From NCBI GenBank assembly GCA_030549495.1, contig JAUIRK010000855.1:816001-880000 (forward strand): a DNA stretch of 64,000 nucleotides, written 5' to 3'. Below the pieces are notes generated by a model, which searched no databases, had not been told where the DNA came from, and was given only the letters and a program-made list of their open reading frames with translations. Below, in pieces: positions 35,401-45,640 of this stretch; position 1 is the stretch's first letter, and each line of letters starts with the position of its first letter. The position numbers and the translations under genes were made by a program. The stretch is from Nectonema munidae. Taxonomy: Eukaryota > Nematomorpha > Nectonematoida > Nectonematidae.

Positions 35401-38400
35401 TTTTCAATAAAAATTTATTTATAAAAAATACAATTTATATATAACTTATTTTTTAAATTTTTCTTAATTAAATAAAATATCTTCCTGTGGACACCTTATT
35501 ATTACTCATATGTTGGCCTGCTATGTGAAATTTTATCCTAGCAGAAATTCAGAAAAGAGGATTAGGTTTCCAAGCTCACATCTTTTCCAAGAAAAAAGAA
35601 TTCAAAAGATAGCATTTGTTCTGTAAAGATTTGAATTGTGCCTGTGCGTATTATGGAAGTTTTATTTACTGTATATTTTCATGATTTTTTTAAATATATT
35701 TTTTTTAATTTTCAGTTAATATAAATACTAAGTTAAAGGTTTTCTAAATAATAATCTAATTTAGCGAAAAAATGCAGTCATGAAGGAAAATTTTTTACGC
35801 CTTTTAATTTTATTGGTACAAATGATGATTGACATTTGACTCGTTACAATCATTCCAATGAAAACCTTCATCCATGACATTACAAGATTCTTCTTCTTCT
35901 ATACAAATTTTGATTCATTTACAATCCGTTTCTCCAATATTTGTAAATTGTAGACAAATTTTAAAGTTTAAAATCATGCAGTAATCTAAAATCCCTTTTC
36001 AACGATCTAAAAAAAGATGAAATAAAAAATGGGATAAATAGATATTTCAAAAAAGATTTTTTTAGAAAATTTTATCTAATAATTTAGTTATTTAATTTTT
36101 TTTGAAGAAAAAGAACTTTATTCAAAATAAAGTTAATGCAAATATGGGAGGGAATGGAAGTTGAGTTTAATTCCAGCACAAATCTAAAAGGTTTCTTTAT
36201 CAGAAATCAAAATGAAAAGAGAACAAGGGAGATTCATCCATCAAGTCCAAAAATAAATAGATATAAATTAGTTATTTTATATCATATGTGTCAAAAATAA
36301 TATTTACCTTCAAAAATGATTGAAGCATACAATAAAAACTTGTAATTATTGAGATATTTTCCATTTTTCACACGTGTGCTAAGTAAACATAATGTATAAA
36401 AAAAGTATGATAACTACAGCAGAAAAAGCATCAGCATTGTTAATTTGTCTTTTTAAATTTGATTGAATAAAGAGGCACAATTGCGCCACTTGTATCGAAC
36501 TATGAGAAAGCAGGCTTGATGCGGGATCGAACCCAAGACCTTGAGTTATCGAAGCCCGGTAATTTGTCATTTTATTTCCTATATATCAAAATGTTTCAAA
36601 TATTCAAATGACTTATCCTTTATTTTACATCCCATTTAAAGCAGTTCTTCATTTTGAGTCAATTAACGTTTTTTTGCGTTTAGATAATAAAATTTGTGGT
36701 CGTTCTATTAAATGTTTATTTTTTAACGAAATTTTGTTAGTACGTTAATAACCCATTTAGGACCAATGTTCCCAAAAGGAGTGCTAAAGAACTCCTACTT
36801 TCAGTGAGATTAAAAAGGAATTACCAAGGCCGTATGCTTTGACTGACCGTAAATGCTTCGATAAAAAGTTTTATTCATATTTATATGACGAAATCTTGTA
36901 AAACGCATAAAAAGGTGAAAATGGGCAAATTGCGAAATAGCAAACTGGCCTCTGAAGCGCGAAATTTGGATGCTACCACACTAGTACTTGATACATTTAA
37001 AATATTTTGAAACTCCTGTGAGGGACTTTGTGAGAATTTGTTCTGGCCGCGCTGATTTCGACTACACAAATGTGTTCCTCAATTTTACTTGGCAAGTGAT
37101 GAGCCAATTTCTAAATGGATCTAAGCGTAAACTTTTGGAAAGCTATTGCAGGGGTTAGGATTGGTGCAAAATTAGCATTGGAGTTGGTGTTGATGCTAGG
37201 TTTTTTAGTGTTACCCCATTGGTTACCGGACATTTCTTCGAACAAACACAGCATCGCAGGACGATTCATCCAATGGATATCTAGTCGGACAGCATTTTTA
37301 TCGAACGGTTCTTTCGTGGCAAATGCTTCTTTTGTTGCATAAATGCATTGTTGAAAGCAAACAAGAAATTATCCCCCCCCCCCCTCTTTGCCCCTATACC
37401 AGGGTGTTAACTAGGCCTTATAGTAGCCGTCAGACGCGTCCTTCCCAATTGAGGCTAGCGATGCATTTTCCCAATTGAGTTTTCAAAAGATTTCTGAAAA
37501 CTGAGAAGAAAGAATATAAAATGCGTTACTTGCGTATGTGTTTATACTAGAGATTTGCAATAGACTGAACCAGGCATATGCAACCCAGGACCCATTTTGA
37601 GCCCTGGAAAAAATGTTTGGGCGCCATTACTTTTCATCACACTTTAAAAGTTAAAAGTTTTTAAATTCAATATACTTATATTTGAATGTATTTTGACATC
37701 GATCATGTTAGTTTTATTAAAGGAAAGATTTTTTGTCAGGATACCTAAAAAGGCGAAACCCTACAAAGCAGTAGGTCATTTGAATCTGCAATTGTTTTCT
37801 CCTGGAGCACCTGTAGACGACGAGTGAGCTCTACATGAAGCTATATGTTGTAGCGCCTATTACTCGCATTTCATCTCTTGATCATTCAGTTTAAAACGAC
37901 TCCGCCACGTGAAGGCAGATCTAGAGGTTTACTGCAAGAGGCTTTTTGAGACGCAAGCCTTATCGGACATTCGAGGAGAATAAGAGCTAATCCTCATTCC
38001 CTGCATTGGCATTTGCAGCAGCAGAAGTCCACTCAGTCCACTGCTCTTCCTAATTGGCATGAATTTATACTGATGACTTGATTCATATTGGAAGTGTTTG
38101 GAAGGAGTACAACTGTTGGAAAAGAGTTTGAAGGTGAATGTTTCAAAAACGAAAGCTATGATGATATGTGCCAAAAAACTCTCTTGAACAAAGTACAGAA
38201 CGAGGACTTAAGAAAGATGACTGATGTTGAAAGACATTTAGAAGAATATGGAAAAGTGAAGAGAAGTTGAGAAAAGAAGACTCGGGAAGATGTCGTCAAA
38301 GAATATATGAAGAAGAAAAATCTCACGATTGAAGAAGCTAAGATGAAGGGATATGGAGAAATCGCTGCAAACTTCTGATCCACCTTGGCTAGCCAGGATA

Positions 38401-39336
38401 AAGAACAGGCCTTTTTACTGGCAAACGGAAGATGATGATGATTTTGACATCGATTACAAAAAAGTAAACTATTGTGATTGTTCTATTTTAATATATTGTA
38501 TCGCTTTCTTCTTAAATAAAATTTGTTGGGCCTAAAGTTAATTTCGATAAAATTTTCGGCCCGCATTTAAAAAAGGTTGAAGAACCCTGGACTAGATAAT
38601 ATGAATAATTTTAATTTCTATTTGGGTGCATATTAATCATTACCTTCATATACCCTGATTTCCCAATCCCGATCTGACCCAATCACTCTGGTTAAGAGCT
38701 CCTATACATCTACACTGTATTGAAATAGTGAAAGATAGTTTTTACTTCAGACTTCTGTAAAAGGAAATTTAGCACATTGAAATAAAAAGGCTAAACATTC
38801 TTATTTGAGGATTAGCACTTGTTTTATTGAAATAGATAGAAAACTCATTAATTAGACTAAAAGGATATAAAGGCCACGCTTTATATTGTGCCAGCTTCGC
38901 AGAGCGAGAAAAAATATAGCTCTTGTCCGCATTTGCACTAATAAATCGATATATTTAGCTTCTTGCTTTCACTCAAACTCCCCCTCTGAATTTAGGTATC
39001 ATTTTCGTGGTGTTTGTGCTGGCGTGGACTCCTTTCTTCATCTCGTACACGGTGTACGCGCTGTGCCGCAACTGCCAGGTGAGCCACAACCTACTCTCCA
39101 TCTTCACTTGGGTCGGCTACCTCTCCTCCATGATCAATCCCTGTGTGTACTCACTCTTCAGCAAGCAGTTCCGAAAAGTGTACCTCGACATCTTTTTCTT
39201 CGGAATCTTTTCGAACAAGAACGTTTCCGAGAAGCAGCTGAAAAAAACAAACTACAAGTTGAAGGCGATGAGTCGGCTAGCCAATCGCGCAGAAAATCTG
39301 CACATCCACGCAGTCCTGGAAAAGTACAAAAAGTAG
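26411..39336 (+). CDS. Biogenic amine GPCR, 5-HT2-like, 459 aa in five exons
   Basis: Plasma-membrane receptor for a biogenic amine, expected to signal through a G protein. Exons: 26411-26696, 31935-32486, 33931-34075, 35276-35331, 38996-39336; all introns are GT-AG, split codons join cleanly (Asn96, Gly280, Asp328, Gly347) and the total is exactly 460 codons with the stop. The 32-residue N-terminus has two NSS glycosylation sites. Visible: N50 (1.50), D78 (2.50), C105 paired with C185, amine-binding D112 (3.32), S196/S197/S200 in TM5, P204, E339 (6.30), W357-P359-F360-F361, W385/G387/Y388 and NPxxY 394-398. TM7 (WVGYLSSMINPCVYSLF) and the pre-TM6 segment are closest to 5-HT2 receptors; dopamine or octopamine receptor remains possible. 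Odd points: DRY is IRY (I129), and CWxP is AWTP. Loop 3 (about 222-338) has RKSLSEP, a possible 14-3-3 site. Start chosen as the first in-frame ATG after a strong acceptor at 26384. Exon 4 is only 56 bp. Confidence 0.9.
27830..28090 (+). pseudogene. Reverse-transcriptase-like fragment
   Basis: A frame reads DNDILRYTDDILLLHRKTQT, which has the YxDD box and surroundings of a reverse transcriptase palm. Only a short segment survives and no other RT motif is visible nearby, so the retroelement type cannot be decided. Confidence 0.3.
28925..29635 (+). repeat. 145-bp array module, locus 3
   Basis: Dispersed repeat TTTTTTGACAGGTATGATT (28940-29010), then about two array units (29090-29340), the palindrome TCAATCAAAATTTTGATTGA at 29357-29376 and the end phrase AATGGTATCAAAAGATGCAG near 29593. 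Shortest but least interrupted of the three copies. Confidence 0.75.
29650..29785. mobile_element. hAT MITE, right end
   Basis: Ends in CTGGCTACGCCACTG at 29785, the inverted form of the common hAT end CAGTGGCGTAGCCAG, preceded by C-rich tracts (C10 near 29675, CCCCTCCCCCC near 29750). The left end is not recognised; its approximate position is inferred from the C tract. Confidence 0.5.
29858..30180 (+). mobile_element. pogo/Tigger-like element end
   Basis: TA followed by CAGTCAGACCTCTTTTATCC + GACTCGATG, which resembles the CAGT...TTATCCGAC ends of pogo/Tigger elements. A partner end was not found, and the following sequence (to about 30180) has a broken frame of unknown identity. Right boundary uncertain. 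Confidence 0.35.
30181..31900. other. Intronic sequence, no feature seen
   Basis: AT-rich; a less AT-rich block at 31190-31400 was examined for an exon, but it is not needed for the receptor and shows no family motif. Confidence 0.45.
33185..33360 (+). pseudogene. hAT transposase fragment (ZMYM1-like) in receptor intron 2
   Basis: The frame reads TTIKFLCERGLPLGGSIEII followed by GSRSNGNNLHSCLL. This matches the conserved 'FL.ERGL.FRG..E.IGS..NGNYLG.LEL' block of the MYM-type hAT transposases. About 55 residues remain; no ends or other domains. Confidence 0.6.
34076..35275. other. Receptor intron 3
   Basis: AT-rich intron from donor GTAAGA (34076) to acceptor ACCAAAAG (35275). No element identified. 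Confidence 0.5.
36470..36563 (-). repeat. SINE family 1 copy in receptor intron 4
   Basis: On the plus strand: GAGGCACAATTGCGCCACTT, TATCGAACTATGAGAAAGC, the inverted B box GCGGGATCGAACCCAAG, ACCTTGAGTTATCGAAGCCC. Lacks both extreme ends of the full copy. Confidence 0.75.
36747..36800. mobile_element. piggyBac-type MITE end
   Basis: AACCCATTTAGGACCAATGT followed by TCCCAAAA matches the ends of the complete 130-bp element at 63534-63663. TTAA is nearly preserved (TTAATAACCC). Only one end was found. Confidence 0.4.
37195..37345 (+). repeat. Unit-built MITE arm
   Basis: GGTTACCGGACATTTCTTCG, CAGGACGATTCATCCAATGG, CTAGTCGGACAGC, TTTTTATCGAACGG and TTCTTTCGTGGC are degenerate units of the GGACATTT-family seen at 2045-2942. 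Only one arm is recognisable. A C14 tract follows at 37373-37386. Confidence 0.5.
37571..38589 (+). mobile_element. hAT-like element carrying a Lys/Glu-rich coding remnant
   Basis: Ends CAGGCATATGCAACC and GGTTGAAGAACCCTG, with TTTCGGCCCGCATTTAAAAA next to the right end, are typical of hAT elements. The flanks GACTGAAC / GACTAGAT agree at 5 of 8. Inside, 38090-38500 encodes charged, non-transposase protein segments: DLRKMTDVERHLEEYGKVKR, KKTREDVVKEYMKKKNLTIE + EAKMKGYGEI, and in another frame WLARIKNRPFYWQTEDDDDF. This is split by a stop after KVKRS and a shift near 38370. It looks more like a captured host gene piece than a hAT transposase. Confidence 0.5.
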
Positions 39337-40785
39337 GCGAACATGTGTCATTGTTTTGAAGGAAGGCGATTTTTTATTTTCTAACTTATTTAAATTACAT
39401 GTTTTGTCTTTTTATTTTTACAAGTAAATACCACTCTACTTTCACTTACTACAACTCACTCGATGTTTCAACTAAGAAACACATCATTTGTTTGTTAGTT
39501 AGGCAATCACTTCAACAGTTCATTTGGAAAGGTAGTCACACAGATAAAATAGTCAGTTGGTATTTTACTTGGCAGTTTTTATTTATTTTGACATCAAGAA
39601 TTGAGGATAAAAGGGAATAGCAAAAACGACCCGAACTAAAAACAAAGAAGGCTGAAAGACCGACCACTTACTCTTTCATAATATTTAAGACGGGCAAAGT
39701 ATCGCAGGATGGCGTAAAAAACTTACATTTCTACTCGGAACAAAAATTTCTTGATATGAGGCCTTCTCAACAAACATTTTTTTTGTAAAAACAAAATATT
39801 TGAAAATATTTCTTTTTCTAATAATTTTTTTGCAATTTTGAGAAGGAACCTGCACCATCTGATGCAGAAGCTTGGCAGTTCTGTAGTTTTAAATAGGTAT
39901 ATGCTGAAATTTTAAAGTGTTTCATCTCCTGATTTCTTTTATTTTGTTTGTGCAAAGCTACTATTTAAATACTCATTAGATTTCGCTAAATGCATATACG
40001 CTAATTGAAAATTTTATATTTTGCAATTTGTCCACTTAATCAATAAGTTAAGAGCAAAATGTTTGTACCTGCACATGTCTAAACACAACAATTGAACAGA
40101 CTGACTATTGGGCCAGCAAATCATTACGTTTGTTACGTTTCGAGTCCATGGTTTAAGCATCTGACTTACAAAAATCCTACTCCAAGTACACATTAGTAAT
40201 CAGCATATATTTATTCATACTCGAATTTAGTTTATGAATGCTATTGTTTTTTGGTTTGGATGAAAAGGTTATGGACAATAATTTGAAAATCTTTTTGAAG
40301 ACAATGTAAGAAAGACACTGAACTACAAATAGAAACCAATAGAACATTTTAATAAATTAGATACGAGAAAATAGATCGATATTTTACCTGCAATACAAAG
40401 CAGAACGCCCAAGATTCAGGAAATCTTTCAATGCCTATGTAAAAGCGACATTCACAAGTGACCTTGAAACGTCAAAACACTTTTGGAGATTTGTAATATT
40501 TGAAAGAGAAAAGTATATAATATAAATTTTTAAAGACAAAGTCACATAATTAATTATCAATAGGTGGCAAGTGATCAGTGCTAAAAGATTGTTGCAGTCT
40601 CAAAAAGTACAAATTGCGGAGCTGAACTCGGAAAATATTTTGCTCAACCAATTTCTAAATGTGCATAAATGAAAAATTTTGGAAAGCTATCAATGGGTTA
40701 CGGTTTGTTTAGAATCTATGAAAATTTATTTACATATGCATTTTAGACAAAAACTTTCTTATTCAGACACAAAAAACATCTAGAC
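39337..40785. other. Downstream of the receptor gene
   Basis: Probable 3' untranslated region followed by intergenic DNA. I find no AATAAA close to the stop; the first clear AATAAA on this strand is near 40350. A stretch at 40631-40710 resembles 37095-37165 (CCAATTTCTAAATG ... TTTTGGAAAGCTAT), so it is a low-copy repeat. Confidence 0.45.
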
Positions 40786-41351
40786 CAGGGGCGCACATAC
40801 TCAAAATTATAGGGGGCGAAATTTTTTTCTTTCAATTTTCAAAATTAGTGGTCTGGAAATACCACGGGAGACCAAATATTCAAGCAATCCTTTAAAATAG
40901 AGTGTATTCAGCGCATACCTTAGGTCCTAAATTTATAAGACTACTTTATATTTTTTTTTACAAAATTGGTGAATTTAATACTATACTTCCAGGGAAAATA
41001 TTTTAATTAAAATTGCATATCGAATATACACTAGTTTAAAAAAATCCAAAATTGTTAGAGAGTGGAATAGGCTTTTCATTTGAAAAACGAAGTAGTCTAC
41101 CAGGCACATTACAGGAATTGATGAACGGATATTTGATTCATAGAGAAAACAAATAACTGAAGGTTGGATAGTTTTATATGAGTGAATGTAGTCTAAAGGC
41201 AAAAAGTCTACTAGACACCCTGCGATGTTTATATGAAAAATGTGATTTCAGGGGCAAGGGTATAAAATGAAGTTATAATTGTGCAAACAAAAAATTAAGA
41301 TCGTCGCATTATTTCATTTTACTAAGCATCATTCAAAAATAATTTAAAAGC

Positions 41352-41432
41352 TAAGGTAAGGTATACCCTGGGGTGTTTTCATCGAGAAGGCACAATTGCA
41401 CCGCTTGTATCGAACTATGAGGAAAGCAGGCT
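41352..41432 (-). repeat. SINE family 1, tail half
   Basis: GGTAAGGTATACCCTGGGG, TGTTTTCATCGAGAAGGCAC, CGCTTGTATCGAACTATGAG, then GAAAGCAGGCT; the tRNA-like head is absent. It stops where the family-2 SINE sequence begins. Confidence 0.72.
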
Positions 41433-41460
41433 CTAAATTGATACAAGCTACAAAAAGTAA

Positions 41461-41852
41461 AATAACTGTTAACATTTTGCAATGATTTGCCTTTTATAAT
41501 AACTTTTAAGGAAAAAAAGTCTATTAGAAAAAGTTATAGAGCTTCAACAAAAACTAAAAAAATTTAGAGCATAACTTAAGTTTTTTGAAAACTAATTTGA
41601 CGTATCCCCTACTTTATATGAATCACCGATGATCTATGGGTGGCATGGCAGGTTGGTTGAGATGATGGACATAGCACGAAAGCCTCTGGATTCCATTCCT
41701 CATCGATACGAATTTTTTCATAGTTTGACATAAGCGGTACATCAGTGCCTGGTCAATGAAAACACATCCACTGCACCTTACCTTTTACTCAAAATTGAAA
41801 AATTTGCTACATAATTAACATAAGAGAGAAAGGAAGCAAAATAAACTAATAA
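41461..41852 (+). repeat. tRNA-like SINE, family 2
   Basis: Inverted copy of 8811-9190. Contains the A box TGGTTGAGATG (about 41653), a B-box-like GGATTCCATTCC (about 41687), and flanks shared over almost 390 bp with few differences. Confidence 0.68.
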
Positions 41853-41994
41853 AGCTCGCCCCCCCCCCCCCCCCCGGATGTGCGCCCCTGCTCTAGACAT
41901 ACATACAGGAAGGGGCTCTAGCCCCCTCCCCACGACACAAAATTTTTTAAATTAATATATGATGCAGTTTCGGCATCGTTCATAGATTTTTTAT

Positions 41995-42621
41995 TTATCG
42001 AATTATGAATTCTCTGCTTTTTGGACCGCATTTAAAGAAAAGGGAGTGCGGGCACGCAACTTGCCCAACAAACTCTTGATTGACGTGACGTAGCACATTT
42101 TGATTGGCGTGTTCAGAGCAGTCACCTGACATCCAAGCAAAACTCAAATGATGGACGAAGGGATCCGCGCTTTGATGAACATTGTAATTGCGCAGACATG
42201 CGTAAATTTCATCGGTCAGCACGGCACACACATCCCTTCCCATTTCGCCAACTTGCAGAGCGAAGAACGTTTTCGTTCGGTTCTCATTCGAAAAGGCGGT
42301 CAACGATGAGAATTGAAGGCAGAACGAGGAAATCTTCCTCGCGATGAGAGCAACGGAATCAGAGATGTCTTGGATCCAGTGCAGGCTGAGACTGACGTTC
42401 TTTGTCAGGCTGATGTGCAGGTCGGATTTGGGGATGGAGCGCAACTCATCATCACTTCCCAAGCACTGCTTCAGCTCCGGCAAAAATGCCAAATCCTCAT
42501 TCCCAAACCTCAGTGAGAAGTAGGCGACCCAATTGCCTTCTTCGTGGGGTACGCTTCTTTCCCCTTGGTCAACTGGCGCCCTGCAATTAAACTCACTGGG
42601 CAGGGGAAGTTTTTTCTTCAT
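41995..42621 (-). CDS. USB1: U6 snRNA phosphodiesterase USB1 (208 aa, single exon)
   Basis: A nuclear 2H-family phosphoesterase that trims the oligo(U) tail of U6 snRNA and leaves a protected 3' end. The two catalytic H-x-S motifs are visible: H69-I-S71 (SDLHISLTKN) and H158-L-S160 (DPFVHHLSFAW), about 88 residues apart as in the family. Family blocks also seen are PHEEGNWVAYF near the start, SLHWIQDI after the first motif, NENRTKTFFALQVG in the middle and the FFKCGPKS end. Human USB1 is about 265 aa; this one lacks most of the variable N-terminus. ATG at 42621 is the first in-frame Met after an in-frame TGA some 17 bases upstream. There is no intron, whereas vertebrate USB1 is multi-exon. 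An AATAAA on the coding strand overlaps the stop codon (41995-41990). Base composition is clearly richer in G+C than its surroundings. Confidence 0.92.
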   Translation of the reverse strand: MKKKLPLPSEFNCRAPVDQGERSVPHEEGNWVAYFSLRFGNEDLAFLPELKQCLGSDDELRSIPKSDLHISLTKNVSLSLHWIQDISDSVALIARKISSFCLQFSSLTAFSNENRTKTFFALQVGEMGRDVCAVLTDEIYACLRNYNVHQSADPFVHHLSFAWMSGDCSEHANQNVLRHVNQEFVGQVACPHSLFFKCGPKSREFIIR

Positions 42622-43700
42622 CCTCTCTTTGAACTTTCACGAGCACGGCATGGAACGGAAAATGCTCTAGTTTAAGGTACTCTAAAATGAAGTAGGTTGG
42701 ATTTGATTGCTGGTTTTCGGCTTTCAATCAATGCACTGACCCCAAAATAGCAAATACTAAAAGAAGTAAAAGAATAGTAAAATAGTGAATAGTAGAGATG
42801 CACAAACCCCAAAAATCATTGTATTTGATCAAAAGTTTTCCTTTAAGCTCGCTTTAAAAATGGTGGATCACAATGTAACACATTTTTCATTTATTTTTAT
42901 TATCAGTCGACATTCGCTAATTTGGAATAAGGCTCAAGACTCGCCTTTTTCCGTGTTCGTGATTTTTCCGTTTTATCATTATGCAAAATTTTACTTCTCT
43001 CTTTTTTGCTATTTACTTTAAAATATAAAACTAAAATGGGAACAATGTGATTTTATTGAAATAAAAAAATCAAAATCTGGGTTAATCAGACGTTGAAGGC
43101 AAAGAATTTTGAAAATCTGTTTCTTTTAAAGAAGTTTTGCATGTATTTCGAATGCTCTTTCGCAAAATATAAATTTTATGAATAAATTGAGTATTTAATT
43201 AATTTAATTACTTATAATGTAATGTAAAAAAGTACAGGATTTCACAGAATTTCGACGGCAGCCTTAAAAACTTTGTCACAATAAATCAAGTCCACTTAAC
43301 TCTGTAAGTCAGTAGATAGCGAATGCAAACAGGACGTAATGAACCCCGTGCATCTACATAACGACCATAACACTTTTTTAATCGGTTGGGCCGGAGATTT
43401 TAAAGCGATGGAAGTATCTAATAAGATTTAGGAGAAATTAAGTCCGAGCAAAAAGGAACAAAATAGTTAATCTTACAAGCATATAGTGATCCTTGCTTTT
43501 TATATGAAAGTTTTTGAGTATTTGCATTCATTTTCACAAAAAATCGCGATTTTGAAGTTTATTCACGCATAACATACTTTTCGTGTGATAAGGAGAACTG
43601 TTTTCATTCCAAGTTGAGAGAGAATGGCGTCGACCCTGTGAAAATGTCTTTTGCACAAATTTTCACTGCTTTTAGCTCGGTAATTTCTTTGGGTGATATA
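42622..43700. other. Upstream of USB1, no gene seen
   Basis: The 150 bp before the USB1 start presumably hold its promoter, but no TATA box stands out. An open frame at 42785-43021 has no recognisable similarity. Confidence 0.4.
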
Positions 43701-43704
43701 ATAT

Positions 43705-43800
43705 ATTTTGTAGCGTATATATCTGGCATTGATTGATTTTTTGACAGGTTTGATTGATTTTCATGAAAAATAAATGACACCATTAGATTCGCAATTAATT
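43705..43800 (+). repeat. Dispersed repeat with TTTTTTGACAGGTTTGATT
   Basis: Third copy of the repeat at 21990-22100 and 28940-29010. A SINE family 1 scrap (CCAGTATCTAGCCAACCTTA) follows at about 43837-43857. Confidence 0.5.
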
Positions 43801-44349
43801 AGTTAATCGGTTCACGCGAAAATTTTGTAGGGCCAGTATCTAGCCAACCTTACCCAATCCCCATATGATAACACTTGACGGCTAACATCCCTCTATTCCA
43901 TATATTCATCAAAATTTGAAAAAATGTACAAATCTCATTCAGCTAAACGCGCTACGTTTAGTTCATTGTTATGGAACCTTGACTACCCTACCCACTCATT
44001 GTCTCGCGATAGTTCTGGGAAGAAATAGATTAAGGAAACATAAAAATTGGAATAATGTCTCAATTTTTCTACCTACCATTAAAATTTTTTGACGGACGAC
44101 CTGTTAGCAAACCAATATTCTAAATGATGCTATACAAATCGATACAAGGCTATACCAAGAATTTCCATAAAATATGTGAAGAGATGCAATCGCATTTCCA
44201 AGACTTGTTTCAATTCTGATATCTGCTGGTTGTCGCAATGAAAGATTCGGCAAGAGTTCTTGAATGAAAAACGTAATGCACACATAAAAAGACTTAACTG
44301 CATTAAAGATTCTGCTTGGCTAGCAACGCTTACCGACACCTTAACGCAG

Positions 44350-44911
44350 CAATAAGGCTGGACAACCGGATATCAGACATCCGGTTTTTGAAGAGAGACG
44401 AATTCGGGTATCCGATAAAATTATCCTAATAAAAAATCTTTTGCTAAAGGTAAAGGATTCCGTGGGGTGTTTTATTCGAGAAGGCGCAATTGCACCGCTT
44501 GTATCGAACTATTGGCTTTTAATAGCTTTAATAGGAAAGCTTGCAAATTGGAAATAATTACGGAGAAGTTTTAAACATTTTTGAAATCATTATCATTTTA
44601 ATTCCTAAATTTGTTCTTTGAGTTCAAAATGTTTTTTGGGATTTTCATAATTATGTATTTATTCCTTGAAATCAAAGATTTATTTCATTTTGCAAAATCT
44701 TTCAAAATGTTTAATTTGAATTGTTACACAAAGAATACAATTGTTTTAATAAGAGAATAAAAAAATAATAGGCGACATATCAATTTCGTTGGTTGGAGAA
44801 ATCAAAGCATTTTCAGACGTAAGGCCGGATTATCCGAATAATCTGTAGAATTTAAAGTAAGGCCGGATTTCGGACTGTAAAATTTTAGTCGGATATGCAG
44901 TGCATCCCTAC
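44350..44911. mobile_element. Decayed hAT-like element with nested SINE half
   Basis: The left side has TAAGGCTGGACAACCGGATA, TCAGACATCCGGTTTTTG and TATCCGATAAAATTATCC; the right side GGCCGGATTATCCGAATAAT, GGCCGGATTTCGGACTG and GTCGGATATGCAGTGCATCC + CTA. These form imperfect inverted ends of the TAGGGATGCA...ATCCG kind common in hAT. No matching duplication was found, so the boundaries are approximate. Confidence 0.45.
44445..44512 (-). repeat. SINE family 1, tail half
   Basis: GGTAAAGGATTCCGTGGGG, TGTTTTATTCGAGAAGGCGC, TGCACCGCTTGTATCGAACT. Breaks at nearly the same place as the copy at 41352-41432. Confidence 0.7.
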
Positions 44912-45640
44912 TCTTGCGGAAAAATTTGGTGAAAGAAAAAATTGCAGCTTTTCCAAAACTAAGTTCTATATGGAAAATGCATCAGCTATATTTCTGCCTG
45001 ACATGGGAAATAACTGTAATGTACTTTAATTTCCCAAGAACAAATTTTGTGAATTATGCGCAAAAATAAATTTGCGAAAAGTTAATTTCGTGTACAAAGA
45101 TTTTCAAAATCTAAAAAAATAGTTTTTTACAGTGATTTCCAATTTTATATATGACCGATTTGAAATATTATAAAAATTACATATAAAAAAAACGGGAAAC
45201 TTTGGAAATTAGGTTCGAGGAAAAATTTCCTACTTTACTAATTATCTTAAGAATCCTCTGAAAGAAATGTACAAGCATATTCTAAAATGATTTGAAAAAG
45301 ATGAATATGGGAGGCTTTCATTATGAATGCCACTAAGGTTTGAGATCTTCTAGAATTTAAAGAAAAACTTATAGATCTACAAAATTAGGTGCGCATAGGA
45401 AACGCTTTCAAAATATATAGTGTGTACCCAACAGTCTGAAAAGTTATTGGCAATTTTAGAACGACCAAAACAAAAAATCGGCTCGGTCCCAAGCATGACT
45501 TATTGACCATTTTTATGACAAAATCATGTAAAAACTTTTTCAAATCTGTTCTTTAGGAAGTGAGATTTTGAAAGTCGATTTTTTGGTTCTTTTTGAAACT
45601 TATGTAAAAAAAATTGGTCTTTTTGATCATGTTATATAAC
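44912..45640. other. No gene seen
   Basis: AT-rich sequence between two transposon remnants. Confidence 0.45.

Larger units (their letters stand above)
40786..41890. mobile_element. hAT-type element with SINE material inside
   Basis: Ends CAGGGGCGCACATAC and ATGTGCGCCCCTG with an 8-bp flank ATCTAGAC / CTCTAGAC (7 of 8) at 40778-40785 and 41891-41898. A C15 run precedes the right end. Inside are a family-1 SINE half (41352-41432) and a 390-bp family-2 SINE copy (41461-41852). No transposase. The same end sequence occurs near 7033, 7158 and, more decayed, 59750. Confidence 0.8.
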
